64,000 bases of DNA from Terasakiella sp033100395 (lineage in GTDB: Bacteria; Pseudomonadota; Alphaproteobacteria; Rhodospirillales; Terasakiellaceae), in the NCBI RefSeq assembly GCF_033100395.1, contig NZ_JAWLVJ010000008.1:1-64000 (forward strand), read 5' to 3'. Below the pieces are notes generated by a model. The model made no database searches. It was not told the origin of the DNA and saw nothing but the letters and a program-made list of their open reading frames with translations. Every line of letters begins with the position of its first letter. Positions within the stretch are counted from its first letter, which is position 1. The translations under genes were made by a program, and so were the position numbers. Below are positions 6,676 through 15,163 of this stretch, piece by piece.

Positions 6676-6912
6676 TTAATCTTCAGGTGTGGTTGTTTGC
6701 AAGGCAAGCGCGTGCAGATCACCGCCCATTTTGCCTTTCAGGGCTGCATAGACCATCTGGTGTTGCTGAACGCGGTTTTTGCCTTCAAAAGCTTTGGATA
6801 CCACATAAGCGGCATAATGGTCGCCATCGCCACGTAAATCTTCAATGCGAACGTCCGCATCCGGCAAACCTTCTTTGATGAGTGTTTCAATTTCGTGGGC
6901 TTCCATTGCCAT
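6676..6912 (-). CDS. bolA: BolA family protein (BolA2/IbaG-like)
   Basis: A 78-residue BolA fold protein. The central DADVRIEDLRGDGDHYAAYVVS segment and the RVQQHQMVYAALKGKMGGDLHALAL C-terminal helix-strand carry the conserved features, including the His in DHY and the invariant His in LHALAL that ligand the shared [2Fe-2S] cluster with Grx4. The sequence belongs to the shorter BolA2 group. It heads an operon that ends in grxD, so a Grx4-BolA complex acting in Fe-S trafficking or iron sensing is the likely function. ATG 6906 (MEAHE) is an equally possible start. Confidence 0.93.
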   Translation of the reverse strand: MAMEAHEIETLIKEGLPDADVRIEDLRGDGDHYAAYVVSKAFEGKNRVQQHQMVYAALKGKMGGDLHALALQTTTPED

Positions 6913-7103
6913 AACAGCATCTCCATTTTAGGAATAATTCTTCCTTATGGATATAAGGTGGCTGACCCCGTCTGTCAATTTCAAGTCGCTGATATTTAAC
7001 AAGAAGGCGTACTTTCTAATACTTATGAACGTTTGAATTATTATATCTGTAACGATAATATGATTTAGCTGAATGCGTATGTTTTGGGTGGGAGGCTTTG
7101 TCT

Positions 7104-7493
7104 ATGACCTACAGCCCGGTCTGCAACTATCTGACGTTCTGTGACTATTCATCCACCAAGGTGTTTCAACTGGTGAATCGTTTGGTCGCATCGAAAGAGA
7201 TTTGTACGCCGCAGCAACGCAGCGATATCATTGAACGCATTCGCTCCTGGGCGCTGTCTCATATTGAACTGAAATCGACCAGTATTAAGCTGGACGGGGT
7301 GCCTGAAGATTTCTGTCGGGAAAAGCTGCGCGCAGAGCGTATTGCGATCCATAATCTTATTCAGGAAATCGAAGCAGAAGATGACATTGATGAAAAAGAA
7401 AAAATTCTGATGTCCTGGTTTATGAGCAGTTTTATCGAAAGTGAAGAACGCTGCAGCCATTGTAGCTACAGCGCTTGCAACCAATCTACATAA
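7104..7493 (+). CDS. hypothetical protein, about 130 aa
   Basis: No family recognised. The protein is soluble and mostly helical, with an acidic segment (residues about 92-105, EAEDDIDEKEK) and a Cys-rich C-terminus (CSHCSYSAC), possibly metal-binding. Two further cysteines lie near the N-terminus. I chose ATG 7104, which stands 8 bases after GGGAGG; a TTG two codons earlier at 7098 would be too close to that site. The gene is single, convergent with ptsN, and closed by a strong shared terminator. Confidence 0.6.
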   Translation: MTYSPVCNYLTFCDYSSTKVFQLVNRLVASKEICTPQQRSDIIERIRSWALSHIELKSTSIKLDGVPEDFCREKLRAERIAIHNLIQEIEAEDDIDEKEKILMSWFMSSFIESEERCSHCSYSACNQST

Positions 7494-7499
7494 AATAAA

Positions 7500-7540
7500 A
7501 AAAGCCGATCCACTTTTTACGGGGGATCGGCTTTTTCTTT
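7500..7540. terminator. bidirectional terminator between the 7104 gene and ptsN
   Basis: GCCGATCC at 7504-7511 pairs with GGATCGGC at 7524-7531; A and T runs flank the stem on both sides. Confidence 0.9.
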
Positions 7541-7553
7541 TTTGCGTTCAGGC

Positions 7554-8021
7554 TCAGGCTGCCTGGTTATTCTCCCCCTGTTCTGTCAGAACGACATAGA
7601 GCGCTTCATTGGTGTCAGAGCCGCGAAGCTTTTCGCAGACACTGTCATCGCGCAACAGGCGGGAAACCCGGGCCAGAGCCTTCAAATGATCTGCCCCGGC
7701 ACCTTCCGGTGCGAGCAGAAGAAAGATAAGATCGACGGGGTCGTCGTCAATGGCGTCAAATTCAACGGGTTTTTCAATGCGCGCAAACAGGCCATAGAGC
7801 CCATCCAGATCATTGAGCTTGCCATGCGGGATCGCGATGCCTTTGCCGACACCTGTGGTGCCCAGGCGTTCACGCTCCAACAAAACGTCGAAGATGGCCC
7901 GTTCATTCAATCCGGTGACGTCTGCGGCATGTCTTGCCAGTTCTTGCAGGGCTTGCTTTTTGCTTGTGGCACGCAAGTCTGCAACAACACGTTCCGGTGT
8001 CAGAATTTCTGAGATTTCCAT
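7554..8021 (-). CDS. ptsN: PTS IIA-Ntr protein
   Basis: EIIA-Ntr is the terminal phosphoacceptor of the nitrogen-related phosphotransferase chain (PtsP-PtsO-PtsN), which signals rather than transports and affects potassium uptake, carbon storage and stress responses. The 155-residue protein begins with the ISEILTPERVVADL block, and the phosphorylated histidine is H66 in GIAIPHGKL. Length is typical. It ends the lptC-lptA-lptB-rpoN-hpf-ptsN gene run that is widely conserved in Proteobacteria; it follows hpf by 43 bases. Confidence 0.97.
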   Translation of the reverse strand: MEISEILTPERVVADLRATSKKQALQELARHAADVTGLNERAIFDVLLERERLGTTGVGKGIAIPHGKLNDLDGLYGLFARIEKPVEFDAIDDDPVDLIFLLLAPEGAGADHLKALARVSRLLRDDSVCEKLRGSDTNEALYVVLTEQGENNQAA

Positions 8022-8064
8022 TTTAGACTACTCTTTCGGTCCTTACTCGAAAAATCGCTACGCT

Positions 8065-8640
8065 TTATGCGCTGGTGGATTCTGCTGTGGCAGGATCAAT
8101 CCATCCAATATTGCCGTCCTCGCGACGGTATACCACATTTACGTTGCCATTTGCACTATTTCTGAAAACCAGAACAGGCAGATCGGCCAAATCCATGCGC
8201 ATCACAGCGTCTGCAACAGCCAGTTTATGGATTTTTGTGTCCACTTCGGCAACGATTGCTGGCGCCGTTGGTTCTTGTTCCACATCCTCATGTCCGTCAA
8301 AAACTGTTTGTTGTGCGGCTTCGATTTCAATACGGTCTTGTTCGCGGTGGTGATCACGTAGGCGACGCTTGTAGCGGCGCAGCTGCTTGGAGATCCGTTC
8401 AATGCTTTCATCAACCGCAGCATAGGCGTCACCCGCCTGACCACGGCCCTGTACGCGGATTTCCTTACCGACGTGAACAGTGATATCTGATTTAAACTCG
8501 TGTTTGTCCTTGGAGACGGTAGCTGTGCCATTTACGGCCTTGTCGAAATACTTCTCGGTATTTGCTTTAAGCGCGTCTTCGATGTGTGCACGCAAGCTGT
8601 CGCCTACGTCCATTTGTTTACCCTGTACAGCAATTTTCAT
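8065..8640 (-). CDS. hpf: long-form ribosome hibernation promoting factor
   Basis: This protein joins inactive 70S ribosomes in stationary phase. At 191 residues it is the long form: an N-terminal S30AE domain (about 1-105, MKIAVQGKQMDVGDSLRAHIE...) and a C-terminal dimerisation domain (about 130-190, IHKLAVADAVMRMDLADLPVLVFRN). This architecture makes 100S dimers without RMF. I use ATG 8640 because it matches the family N-terminus and has AGGAA nine bases upstream; the frame extends 17 codons further upstream. It lies between rpoN and ptsN with its own likely promoter in the 184-bp gap. Confidence 0.95.
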   Translation of the reverse strand: MKIAVQGKQMDVGDSLRAHIEDALKANTEKYFDKAVNGTATVSKDKHEFKSDITVHVGKEIRVQGRGQAGDAYAAVDESIERISKQLRRYKRRLRDHHREQDRIEIEAAQQTVFDGHEDVEQEPTAPAIVAEVDTKIHKLAVADAVMRMDLADLPVLVFRNSANGNVNVVYRREDGNIGWIDPATAESTSA

Positions 8641-8758
8641 ATCTGAATGTTCCTGCTTGTTATTGGCCTTGCGGTAAATCCGGCCCTTCAAGCGTTTCTT
8701 TCATTTCATAAAGGTCACACGAGAGTGATAAAGCTTTACTTTATACGCGAAGGCCGGG

Positions 8759-8787
8759 AACTTAGTGGCAGAGTCCTTATGTGTCAA
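8759..8787 (-). promoter_or_regulatory. candidate promoter of hpf
   Basis: On the minus strand TTGACA (8782-8787) is followed after 17 bases by TAAGTT (8759-8764). The -35 box is perfect, the -10 box weak. It would give hpf-ptsN a transcript independent of rpoN. Confidence 0.45.
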
Positions 8788-8875
8788 TAGTATTAATATA
8801 TGCCTTTCAGGTCGGACTCAACTTGATGTGTGTCATAATATTTAGGTGCTGATTCTGAAATTTCAATTTCACGAC

Positions 8876-10402
8876 CTAAATCAAAGCCTTCTTCTCTCGT
8901 CTCCTTTGTACCGAGGAAGGAATGTTTAAGGCTTCGCGGTATTTTGCCACGGTTCGACGGGCAATGTCGATCCCTTCATTCTTCAATAATTGGACCAGCT
9001 TATCATCCGAAAGTATTTTATTGGGCGGTTCGTCATCAATCAGGCGTTTTATCTTGTATTTTACCGATTCTGCGGAGTGGGCATCACCGCCTTCAGAACT
9101 GTTAATTGACGACGTAAAAAAGTATTTCAGCTCGTAAATACCACGCGGTGTGGCGATATATTTGTTGGATGTGACGCGCGATACCGTACTTTCATGCATT
9201 TCAACCGCATCGGCAATGTCGCGCAGGACGATGGGTTTTAAATGTTCTACGCCCTTTTTAAAGAACATATCCTGCTGGCGTACAATCTCGGTGGAGACTT
9301 TCAAAATGGTGGTTGCACGTTGATGGAGGGATTTCACCAGCCAATTGGCATTCTGGAAACATTCACTGATGTAATGTTTTGATTCCTTATCCAGCCCGGC
9401 TTGATTGACCTCGGCATAATAGGAATTGTCCACCAGAACCTTGGGCAGGTTGTCGCTGTTCAGTTCCACCAGCCACTTACCCTTAAGGCCGCGTTTCATC
9501 ATGATATCAGGTGTAATCGCTTGTGCATCACCCGTATCAAAGGCAAGGGCAGGGCGCGGATCAAGGGCCTGAATTTCGCTCATCATGTCGGCCAGATCTT
9601 CCTGATCGACCCCGCAGATTTTCATCAATGCGGCAAAGTCACGTTTGCCCAGCAGCTCCAGATTATTGATCAGGCTTTCCATGGCCGGATCAAAGCGATC
9701 TTTTTCAATCAGTTGCAGGGCCAGACATTCAGACAGACTGCGTGCAAAAATGCCGATGGGGTCCAGTTTCTGCAGCTTTAAGAGAACCTTTTCCACCAGG
9801 GCCACATCACAGGACAGGCTGGCGGCGATATCTTCCAGATCAGCGGTGAAATAGCCGCTTTCATCCAGAAATTCCAGCATATGGGTACCGATCAGGCGTT
9901 CTGTCGGGCTATCGAGATCAAGATTGATCTGTTCCACCAAATGATCACGCAAAGAAATATCAGCGCTTAGATTTTGTTCCCAGTCATAACTGTCCCCTTC
10001 AAGGGAGCCACTGGACTTGGCCGGGCTTGTGGTGTCCAGACCACCGGATCCTGCCAGCGTTTGATCGCCGGGGGTGTCACTACTCCATTGATTATCCACA
10101 TCTGCATCGATGGAATCGCTGTTGCTGTTTTCCTGGGTATTGAGGTTGATATCTTCCAACGCAGGCGCAGGGGCATCTTCTGCGCTGCCCTGATCAGCTG
10201 TGTCTTGTGATTCAACTGCTTCCTGCATGGGTGTATTGTCGCCTTCATCGCGTTGAAGAAGCGGGTTTTTCTCCAGTTCTTCTTCGACGAAAGCACCCAG
10301 TTCCATATTGGACATCTGCAAAAGCTTAATGGCTTGCTGCAGCTGTGGTGTCATCACCAGAGACTGAGACTGTTTGAGGTCTAATCTAACGCTAAGGGCC
10401 AT
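8876..10402 (-). CDS. rpoN: RNA polymerase sigma-54 factor
   Basis: Sigma-54 directs polymerase to -24/-12 promoters that need an AAA+ activator. The 508-residue protein has the Gln/Leu-rich region I (residues 1-50, LDLKQSQSLVMTPQLQQAIKLLQ), a long acidic region II (about 58-150), the core-binding domain, the HTH region and the C-terminal RpoN box ARRTVAKYR that reads the -24 element. The length is within the family range; the acidic linker is on the long side. It lies 15 bases downstream of lptB, in the standard lptB-rpoN-hpf order. No activator gene is present in this window. Confidence 0.98.
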   Translation of the reverse strand: MALSVRLDLKQSQSLVMTPQLQQAIKLLQMSNMELGAFVEEELEKNPLLQRDEGDNTPMQEAVESQDTADQGSAEDAPAPALEDINLNTQENSNSDSIDADVDNQWSSDTPGDQTLAGSGGLDTTSPAKSSGSLEGDSYDWEQNLSADISLRDHLVEQINLDLDSPTERLIGTHMLEFLDESGYFTADLEDIAASLSCDVALVEKVLLKLQKLDPIGIFARSLSECLALQLIEKDRFDPAMESLINNLELLGKRDFAALMKICGVDQEDLADMMSEIQALDPRPALAFDTGDAQAITPDIMMKRGLKGKWLVELNSDNLPKVLVDNSYYAEVNQAGLDKESKHYISECFQNANWLVKSLHQRATTILKVSTEIVRQQDMFFKKGVEHLKPIVLRDIADAVEMHESTVSRVTSNKYIATPRGIYELKYFFTSSINSSEGGDAHSAESVKYKIKRLIDDEPPNKILSDDKLVQLLKNEGIDIARRTVAKYREALNIPSSVQRRREKKALI

Positions 10403-10417
10403 AGATAAGATGCCTGC

Positions 10418-11194
10418 TTACAAGCTGAAACGGTCGCCAAGATAGACACGGCGCACATCTTCGTTACCCACAATATCTTGCGGGGTGCCTTCCATCAGAA
10501 CTGAGCCATCGTGGATGATGTAGGCGCGATCAATGATATCCAGTGTTTCACGCACGTTGTGGTCCGTGATCAAGACACCAAGGCCCCGGTCTTTCAGATG
10601 TTTTACCAGTTCACGAATGTCGCCAACGGCAATCGGGTCAATCCCGGCAAAAGGTTCGTCCAACAAAATAAAGTGCGGCTGGGACGCAAGCGCACGTGCA
10701 ATTTCCACCCGGCGACGTTCCCCACCTGATAAGGCAAGTGCTGGTGCGCGGCGCAGATGCGTGATGGAAAATTCAGCCAGCAAAGCTTCCAGACGGGCTT
10801 CGCGGCGGTTGCGTTTGGGTTCAACCACTTCCAGAACGGCGCGGATGTTTTGCTCCACGCTCATGCCCCGGAAAATCGAGGCTTCCTGTGGCAGGTAGCC
10901 AATGCCTAAGCGGGCACGGCGGTACATGGGCAGATCAGTAATATTCTGACCGTCCAGGGTGATATTGCCGTAGTCAGGGGCAATCAATCCGGTGATCATA
11001 TAGAAACAGGTGGTTTTCCCGGCCCCGTTCGGTCCCAGCAGACCAACAACTTCGCCGCGCTGGATGGACAGGCTTGCGCCACGCACCACAGGGCGTTTCT
11101 TGAAGCGTTTTCCCAGACCATCAGCCACAAGCCCTTGATTACTTGTGATCAATTTAGGCGACGCTGATTTCGGATCTTTGTTTTTTTCGGTCAT
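10418..11194 (-). CDS. lptB: LPS export ABC transporter ATP-binding protein
   Basis: LptB powers the LptFG complex that extracts LPS from the inner membrane and pushes it along the LptC-LptA-LptD bridge. The 258-residue ATPase shows Walker A GPNGAGKTT (about 54-62), the ABC signature LSGGERRRVEIARAL, Walker B FILLDEPFAGIDP and the H-loop in LITDHNVRET. The DEPFAGIDP form and the YLPQEASIFRG Q-loop are typical of LptB rather than of LivF/LivG. A 20-residue polar N-terminal extension precedes the domain. It follows lptA by 34 bases in the lpt operon. Confidence 0.97.
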   Translation of the reverse strand: MTEKNKDPKSASPKLITSNQGLVADGLGKRFKKRPVVRGASLSIQRGEVVGLLGPNGAGKTTCFYMITGLIAPDYGNITLDGQNITDLPMYRRARLGIGYLPQEASIFRGMSVEQNIRAVLEVVEPKRNRREARLEALLAEFSITHLRRAPALALSGGERRRVEIARALASQPHFILLDEPFAGIDPIAVGDIRELVKHLKDRGLGVLITDHNVRETLDIIDRAYIIHDGSVLMEGTPQDIVGNEDVRRVYLGDRFSL

Positions 11195-11228
11195 ATAGCT
11201 AGGCCAGACTTGTTTGTTGTTGGCACCA

Positions 11229-12047
11229 TTATTGCACAGATTTTGCAGTTGGCAAGACTAACCCGCGTACGCGGTTGTCATTTGTGCCCGCACAGGCCTT
11301 CAAACGGCTGATATTGGTCTTTAAATTCACAGTTGCAGAACAACCGTTTAACAAATTGCCGCCGCGTTTGATTTTGACCGCGCCTGTCAGGGTGGCGACT
11401 CCGCTATTGACGTTATAGATACCTTTGTCGGCAGAAACATGTTCTGTCTTGGTGACAATCACCACATTGCCGAAAGCATTCACGCGGTGAATTTCACTTT
11501 TACCCTGCTTGTCCTTGCGAAACAGGGCGGCGATGACATCGGCCTTGATCTTGCGGTCTTCACGAACGGCAGTTGCATTACCGCGTGCGACGGCCTGGGC
11601 TTTTTCTTCCCAATATTCCAATGTGTTATCGGCGCTGATGGTATCATCCGGGGTGCGAAGGGTGGGGCGGGAGCCGGAAATCACCATAATGGCGCGTTTC
11701 AAATCATAAACAGCGCGGTCACCCGTTGCTTTTTCCGTATCAGATGTGATGGTCACACCGCCTAAAGCTTCCAGGCGGTGGATGTTGGTGTTGCCCGTCT
11801 GATCACCCTCATTTTCCGTGTAATATGCACGCAGTTCGTCCGCATTTACGTCCACATTGGCGCGTTTGGCAACGGCATTGCCCTGGGCGATGATGATTTG
11901 TTCGTTCTGCTGCCATTCAATCCCGTTATCTGCATAAATCTCTAGCGGTGCATTAGGTGACCCACTGGCAAGATTGATATCCTGAGCAAAGCCTGTTGAG
12001 GCCAGAAATCCAAAGGCTAGGGCAAGCGGAACAACTGATTTCATCAT
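11229..12047 (-). CDS. lptA: LPS transport periplasmic protein LptA
   Basis: A 272-residue exported protein: signal peptide at residues 1-21 (ending GFAQ), then an OstA/LptA beta-jellyroll domain with repeating segments such as EQIIIAQGNAVAKRANVDVNAD and ADELRAYYTE. It bridges inner-membrane LptC to outer-membrane LptD. It is longer than E. coli LptA (185 residues), as usual in alphaproteobacteria. The ATG overlaps the lptC stop by one base (TAATG), which implies translational coupling. Confidence 0.92.
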   Translation of the reverse strand: MMKSVVPLALAFGFLASTGFAQDINLASGSPNAPLEIYADNGIEWQQNEQIIIAQGNAVAKRANVDVNADELRAYYTENEGDQTGNTNIHRLEALGGVTITSDTEKATGDRAVYDLKRAIMVISGSRPTLRTPDDTISADNTLEYWEEKAQAVARGNATAVREDRKIKADVIAALFRKDKQGKSEIHRVNAFGNVVIVTKTEHVSADKGIYNVNSGVATLTGAVKIKRGGNLLNGCSATVNLKTNISRLKACAGTNDNRVRGLVLPTAKSVQ

Positions 12048-12739
12048 TAGTTTTCGTTTATCCGGTTCAAATAAAGTTTGGCAGATGTCTTGCCCGTGAA
12101 GATGATGGTTTTTCCCTTGTCGATCAAGCGAAAACCTTCAGATTCGATCCGTCCAAACGGCCCTTGGCCCACAACAGGATTGTGGCCTTCGGCCGATCCA
12201 TTGGCGAGATCGATCCCAGCCGTTTTGGTATGCATTTCATAACCGGAATCATGAAACAGGTTTACGGCACCATCCAGTTCCAGATATTGCGTCGGGCGAT
12301 CAAAAATACCGTTATCGGATGTCAGTACCAGCCAGGACCCGTCACTTAGGGTGATATCGGCCTTGGGGAGTTCCAGCAGGATGCTTTGCGTGTCGCCATC
12401 AATGCGTTTGGCAATATCGGCGGTGACGGAAAAAGGCTGGTTTTCGCTGTCGGTCCCGGTGTAGCGGGCATTGATCATGGAGGGGTCTTTCGCTTCGGAC
12501 AGTTCAATATTTGAAAAGCCAATGGAAAACCGTTTGGAATCGGCGCGCAGGTGTGGCCAGATGATGATCATGATCACCAATAAAACGGCGATTACAGGTA
12601 GCAGAAGTTTCAGGATTTGAACGAAGCGGCTATAAGCGCGACTGATTTTGGAGCGTTTGGACAGGCTGATGGCATGCGTATCGCGGTAGCTTGTGCGCGA
12701 TTTGGGTGTTCCCTGCATGGGTTGAGTTGCCAAGGCCAT
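12047..12739 (-). CDS. lptC: LPS export system protein LptC
   Basis: A bitopic inner-membrane protein that receives LPS from LptB2FG and passes it to LptA. One transmembrane helix lies at about residues 42-62 (LLLPVIAVLLVIMIIIW), preceded by a basic cytoplasmic tail and followed by the periplasmic beta-jellyroll (MINARYTGTDSENQPFSVTAD...). I prefer ATG 12739, which has AGGAA at suitable distance and leaves 22 bases after kdsD; a longer frame starting at 12790 would overlap kdsD. Between kdsD and lptA in the expected order. Confidence 0.93.
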   Translation of the reverse strand: MALATQPMQGTPKSRTSYRDTHAISLSKRSKISRAYSRFVQILKLLLPVIAVLLVIMIIIWPHLRADSKRFSIGFSNIELSEAKDPSMINARYTGTDSENQPFSVTADIAKRIDGDTQSILLELPKADITLSDGSWLVLTSDNGIFDRPTQYLELDGAVNLFHDSGYEMHTKTAGIDLANGSAEGHNPVVGQGPFGRIESEGFRLIDKGKTIIFTGKTSAKLYLNRINEN

Positions 12740-12761
12740 CAAGCCGATTCCTACCAATTGG

Positions 12762-13754
12762 TTAAGCGATGCCTGCACGCAGACAATCATGGATATGGAT
12801 CACACCCATGACTTTTTGATTTTCATCCACCACAAAAAGGCTGGTGATGGATTTTGCATTCATGATGCCCAATGCTTCAACGGCAAGTGCGCCCGCGCTG
12901 ATTGTTTTTGCACCAGTGGTCATGATATCGCCTGCGCAGCGTTTAATCAATTCATCTGTCATATTGCGGCGTAAATCACCGTCAGTGATGATGCCTTGAA
13001 GCCTATTGTTTTCATCCGTCACCGCAACACAGCCAAAATGCTTGGCCGTCATGACCAACAATGTATCACTCATGGGATCAGTGGGACTGACGATGGGCAA
13101 AGCATCGCCCGTATGCATCAGGTCTTTTACCTTCATCAACTGATTACCAAGGCTGCCACCGGGGTGGAATTGCTGGAAATCATCCGATGAAAAGCCACGA
13201 CGCTCCAGCAAGGCAACCGCCAAGGCATCGCCCAAAGCCAGTGTCATCGTCGTTGATGTTGTGGGGGCCAAGCCTAAGGGGCAGGCTTCCTTTGCATTGG
13301 GCAGAACCAGACTGACATCTGCCGATTCCGACAAGGTGCTGGATTGGCGTGATGTAATGGAAATCAACGGGATGGTGAAGCGACGGCTATAGGCGATAAA
13401 ATCGCTCAGTTCAGCCGTTTCACCTGAATTGGATAATCCCAAAATTGCATCTTCTTGCGTGACCATACCCAAATCACCATGGCTGGCTTCACCGGGATGA
13501 ACGAAAAAGGCGGGCGCTCCGGTGGAGGCTAGCGTCGCGGCAATTTTGCGCCCGATATGACCGCTTTTTCCCATGCCAGTGACGACAATGCGTCCCTTGA
13601 CGCCTGCCAGAATATCAACGGCTTTTGCAAAGGTGTCATCAAGACTGTCTGCAAGCGCGAGCAACCCGTCTGATTCCAGTTTCAGAACAGACTTTGCGGA
13701 GGCGATATCAAGTTCAGCCGGACGGGCTTTCGCAATGCGTGAGTGTGGTGCCAT
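12762..13754 (-). CDS. kdsD: KpsF/GutQ-type arabinose-5-phosphate isomerase
   Basis: Interconverts D-ribulose 5-phosphate and D-arabinose 5-phosphate, the first step towards Kdo for LPS. At 330 residues it has the family architecture: an N-terminal SIS domain (about 45-175) with VVTGMGKSGHIGRKIAATLASTGAPAF-type core and the HPGEASHGDLG loop, then two CBS domains (about 210-325). Its place at the head of the lpt genes fits LPS core synthesis. No other Kdo gene is in the window. Confidence 0.96.
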   Translation of the reverse strand: MAPHSRIAKARPAELDIASAKSVLKLESDGLLALADSLDDTFAKAVDILAGVKGRIVVTGMGKSGHIGRKIAATLASTGAPAFFVHPGEASHGDLGMVTQEDAILGLSNSGETAELSDFIAYSRRFTIPLISITSRQSSTLSESADVSLVLPNAKEACPLGLAPTTSTTMTLALGDALAVALLERRGFSSDDFQQFHPGGSLGNQLMKVKDLMHTGDALPIVSPTDPMSDTLLVMTAKHFGCVAVTDENNRLQGIITDGDLRRNMTDELIKRCAGDIMTTGAKTISAGALAVEALGIMNAKSITSLFVVDENQKVMGVIHIHDCLRAGIA

Positions 13755-13860
13755 ATCTTTAATTTTCAGGAGTTGAATTTGCGCCTAGATATAGGCGCGA
13801 TTACCCCTATTCGTCAATGGGAGATAGAGTCTCTTAAGTAATAGAGATATTTAGAAAATC

Positions 13861-14472
13861 TTAGTGCGAGAAAATATCGACTTCCGGCCATCCGCCAAGG
13901 TCTAATGCTGCACGAGTCGGCAAGAAATCAAAGCAGGCCTGCGCAATCTCTTTACGCCCTTCACGCACCAGCATGCCGTCCAGAATTTCCTGAAGCTGAT
14001 GGAGATATAGAACGTCGGATGCGGCGTAATTGATTTGCTCATCACTCAGCTTATCCGTGCCCCAGTCTGAAGATTGTTGCTGTTTGGAGAGATCAATTTT
14101 CAGCAGTTCCTGACATAGGGCTTTCAGGCCGTGTTTGTCGGTATAGGTGCGCACCAGCTTGGAAGCAATCTTTGTGCAGTAAACCGGGCTGCAGGTGATC
14201 CCCAGATACTTCTGAATGATGGCAACGTCAAAGCGGGCGTAGTGGAACAGCTTTTCCACGCTGGGATCAGACAGGAGTTTTTTCAGGTTCGGTGCGTCAT
14301 AGACAGGTTCGTTAAAATGGACCAGATGGGCATTGCCATCTCCGCTTGAAAGTTGCACAACGCACAGACGGTCACGGTGCGGGTTCAGGCCCAAGGTTTC
14401 GCTGTCAATGGCGACGGATTTTCCAAAATCGATACCAGCGGGGAGGTCCCCGTAATGAAGTTCAATCGCCAC
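13861..14472 (-). CDS. rnd: short ribonuclease D (DEDDy 3'-5' exonuclease)
   Basis: A 203-residue protein holding only the DEDDy exonuclease domain, without the HRDC domains of E. coli RNase D (375 residues), as usual for this alphaproteobacterial version. Catalytic residues are visible: D23 and E25 in AIDSETLGL, a second Asp in YARFDVAI, and the tyrosine and aspartate of YAASDVLYL. Likely to trim tRNA or other stable RNA 3' ends. It is on the same strand and upstream of kdsD, with a 106-base gap. Confidence 0.93.
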   Translation of the reverse strand: MAIELHYGDLPAGIDFGKSVAIDSETLGLNPHRDRLCVVQLSSGDGNAHLVHFNEPVYDAPNLKKLLSDPSVEKLFHYARFDVAIIQKYLGITCSPVYCTKIASKLVRTYTDKHGLKALCQELLKIDLSKQQQSSDWGTDKLSDEQINYAASDVLYLHQLQEILDGMLVREGRKEIAQACFDFLPTRAALDLGGWPEVDIFSH

Positions 14473-14570
14473 AGCGTTCCCTTTCGTCGTTCGTCTTTAT
14501 TTGATACGTATTTATATGGGGTTCCCAAACAAAAGAGAAGCCCCCCATTTTGGAAAAATCACTTTGCGAT

Positions 14571-15050
14571 TTAATTAAAGGTATCCTTGATCGCTTCCAT
14601 CACGACGAATGTGGATGTACTGGCCACATGGGGCAGGGTGGAAATCTCTTCGCCCAAAACGCGACGATAGGCCTGAATGTCGGACGTTCGCACTTTCAAA
14701 AGATAGTCAAATGACCCGGCGATCATGTGGCACAGTTCAATTTCCGGCACTTTGACTACGGCTTCGTTAAAGGCGGTCAGGCCTTTTTCCGTGGTGTTGG
14801 ACAGTTTAACTGTGGTGAAGGCGATATGTTCCAGCCCCAGCTTGGCCGGGTTCAGCATCGCCTGAAATCCCATGATATAGCCTTCTTCGATCAATCGCTT
14901 GAGCCGCACCTGGCACGGGCTTTTGGATAGGCCTACCCGATTGGCCAGTTCGGTAATGGTCAGGCGACCTTCTTTGGCAAGATGGGTGAGGATTTTAATA
15001 TCGTAAGCGTCTAATTCACTGCATTCAATGCTTTTGACCATCGATTTCAC
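14571..15050 (-). CDS. putR: Lrp/AsnC family regulator, likely PutR
   Basis: 159 residues with the Lrp architecture: N-terminal winged HTH (about 14-65, LDAYDIKILTHLAKEGRLTITELANRVGLSKSPCQVRLKRL) and a C-terminal ligand-binding RAM domain (about 75-155). It is divergent from putA, an arrangement known in alphaproteobacteria where the Lrp-type PutR activates putA in response to proline. The role is inferred from that context. The first codon is GTG at 15050; ATG 15041 is an alternative three codons in. No good ribosome site precedes either. Confidence 0.88.
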   Translation of the reverse strand: MKSMVKSIECSELDAYDIKILTHLAKEGRLTITELANRVGLSKSPCQVRLKRLIEEGYIMGFQAMLNPAKLGLEHIAFTTVKLSNTTEKGLTAFNEAVVKVPEIELCHMIAGSFDYLLKVRTSDIQAYRRVLGEEISTLPHVASTSTFVVMEAIKDTFN

Positions 15051-15163
15051 CGATAAATTATAAAAATAAAGGATATAATCAGTGATAATTCAAAATTTAA
15101 AGAAAATCAACCTTTTCATCATTGGTATAATTACGGGGTAACAGCCTAGAAAAGTGAAACCAG

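Noticed and set aside
8692..8875. Sigma-54 promoter next to rpoN
   Set aside because: No GG-N10-GC element with the expected flanks was found in this gap or ahead of the chemoreceptor operon.
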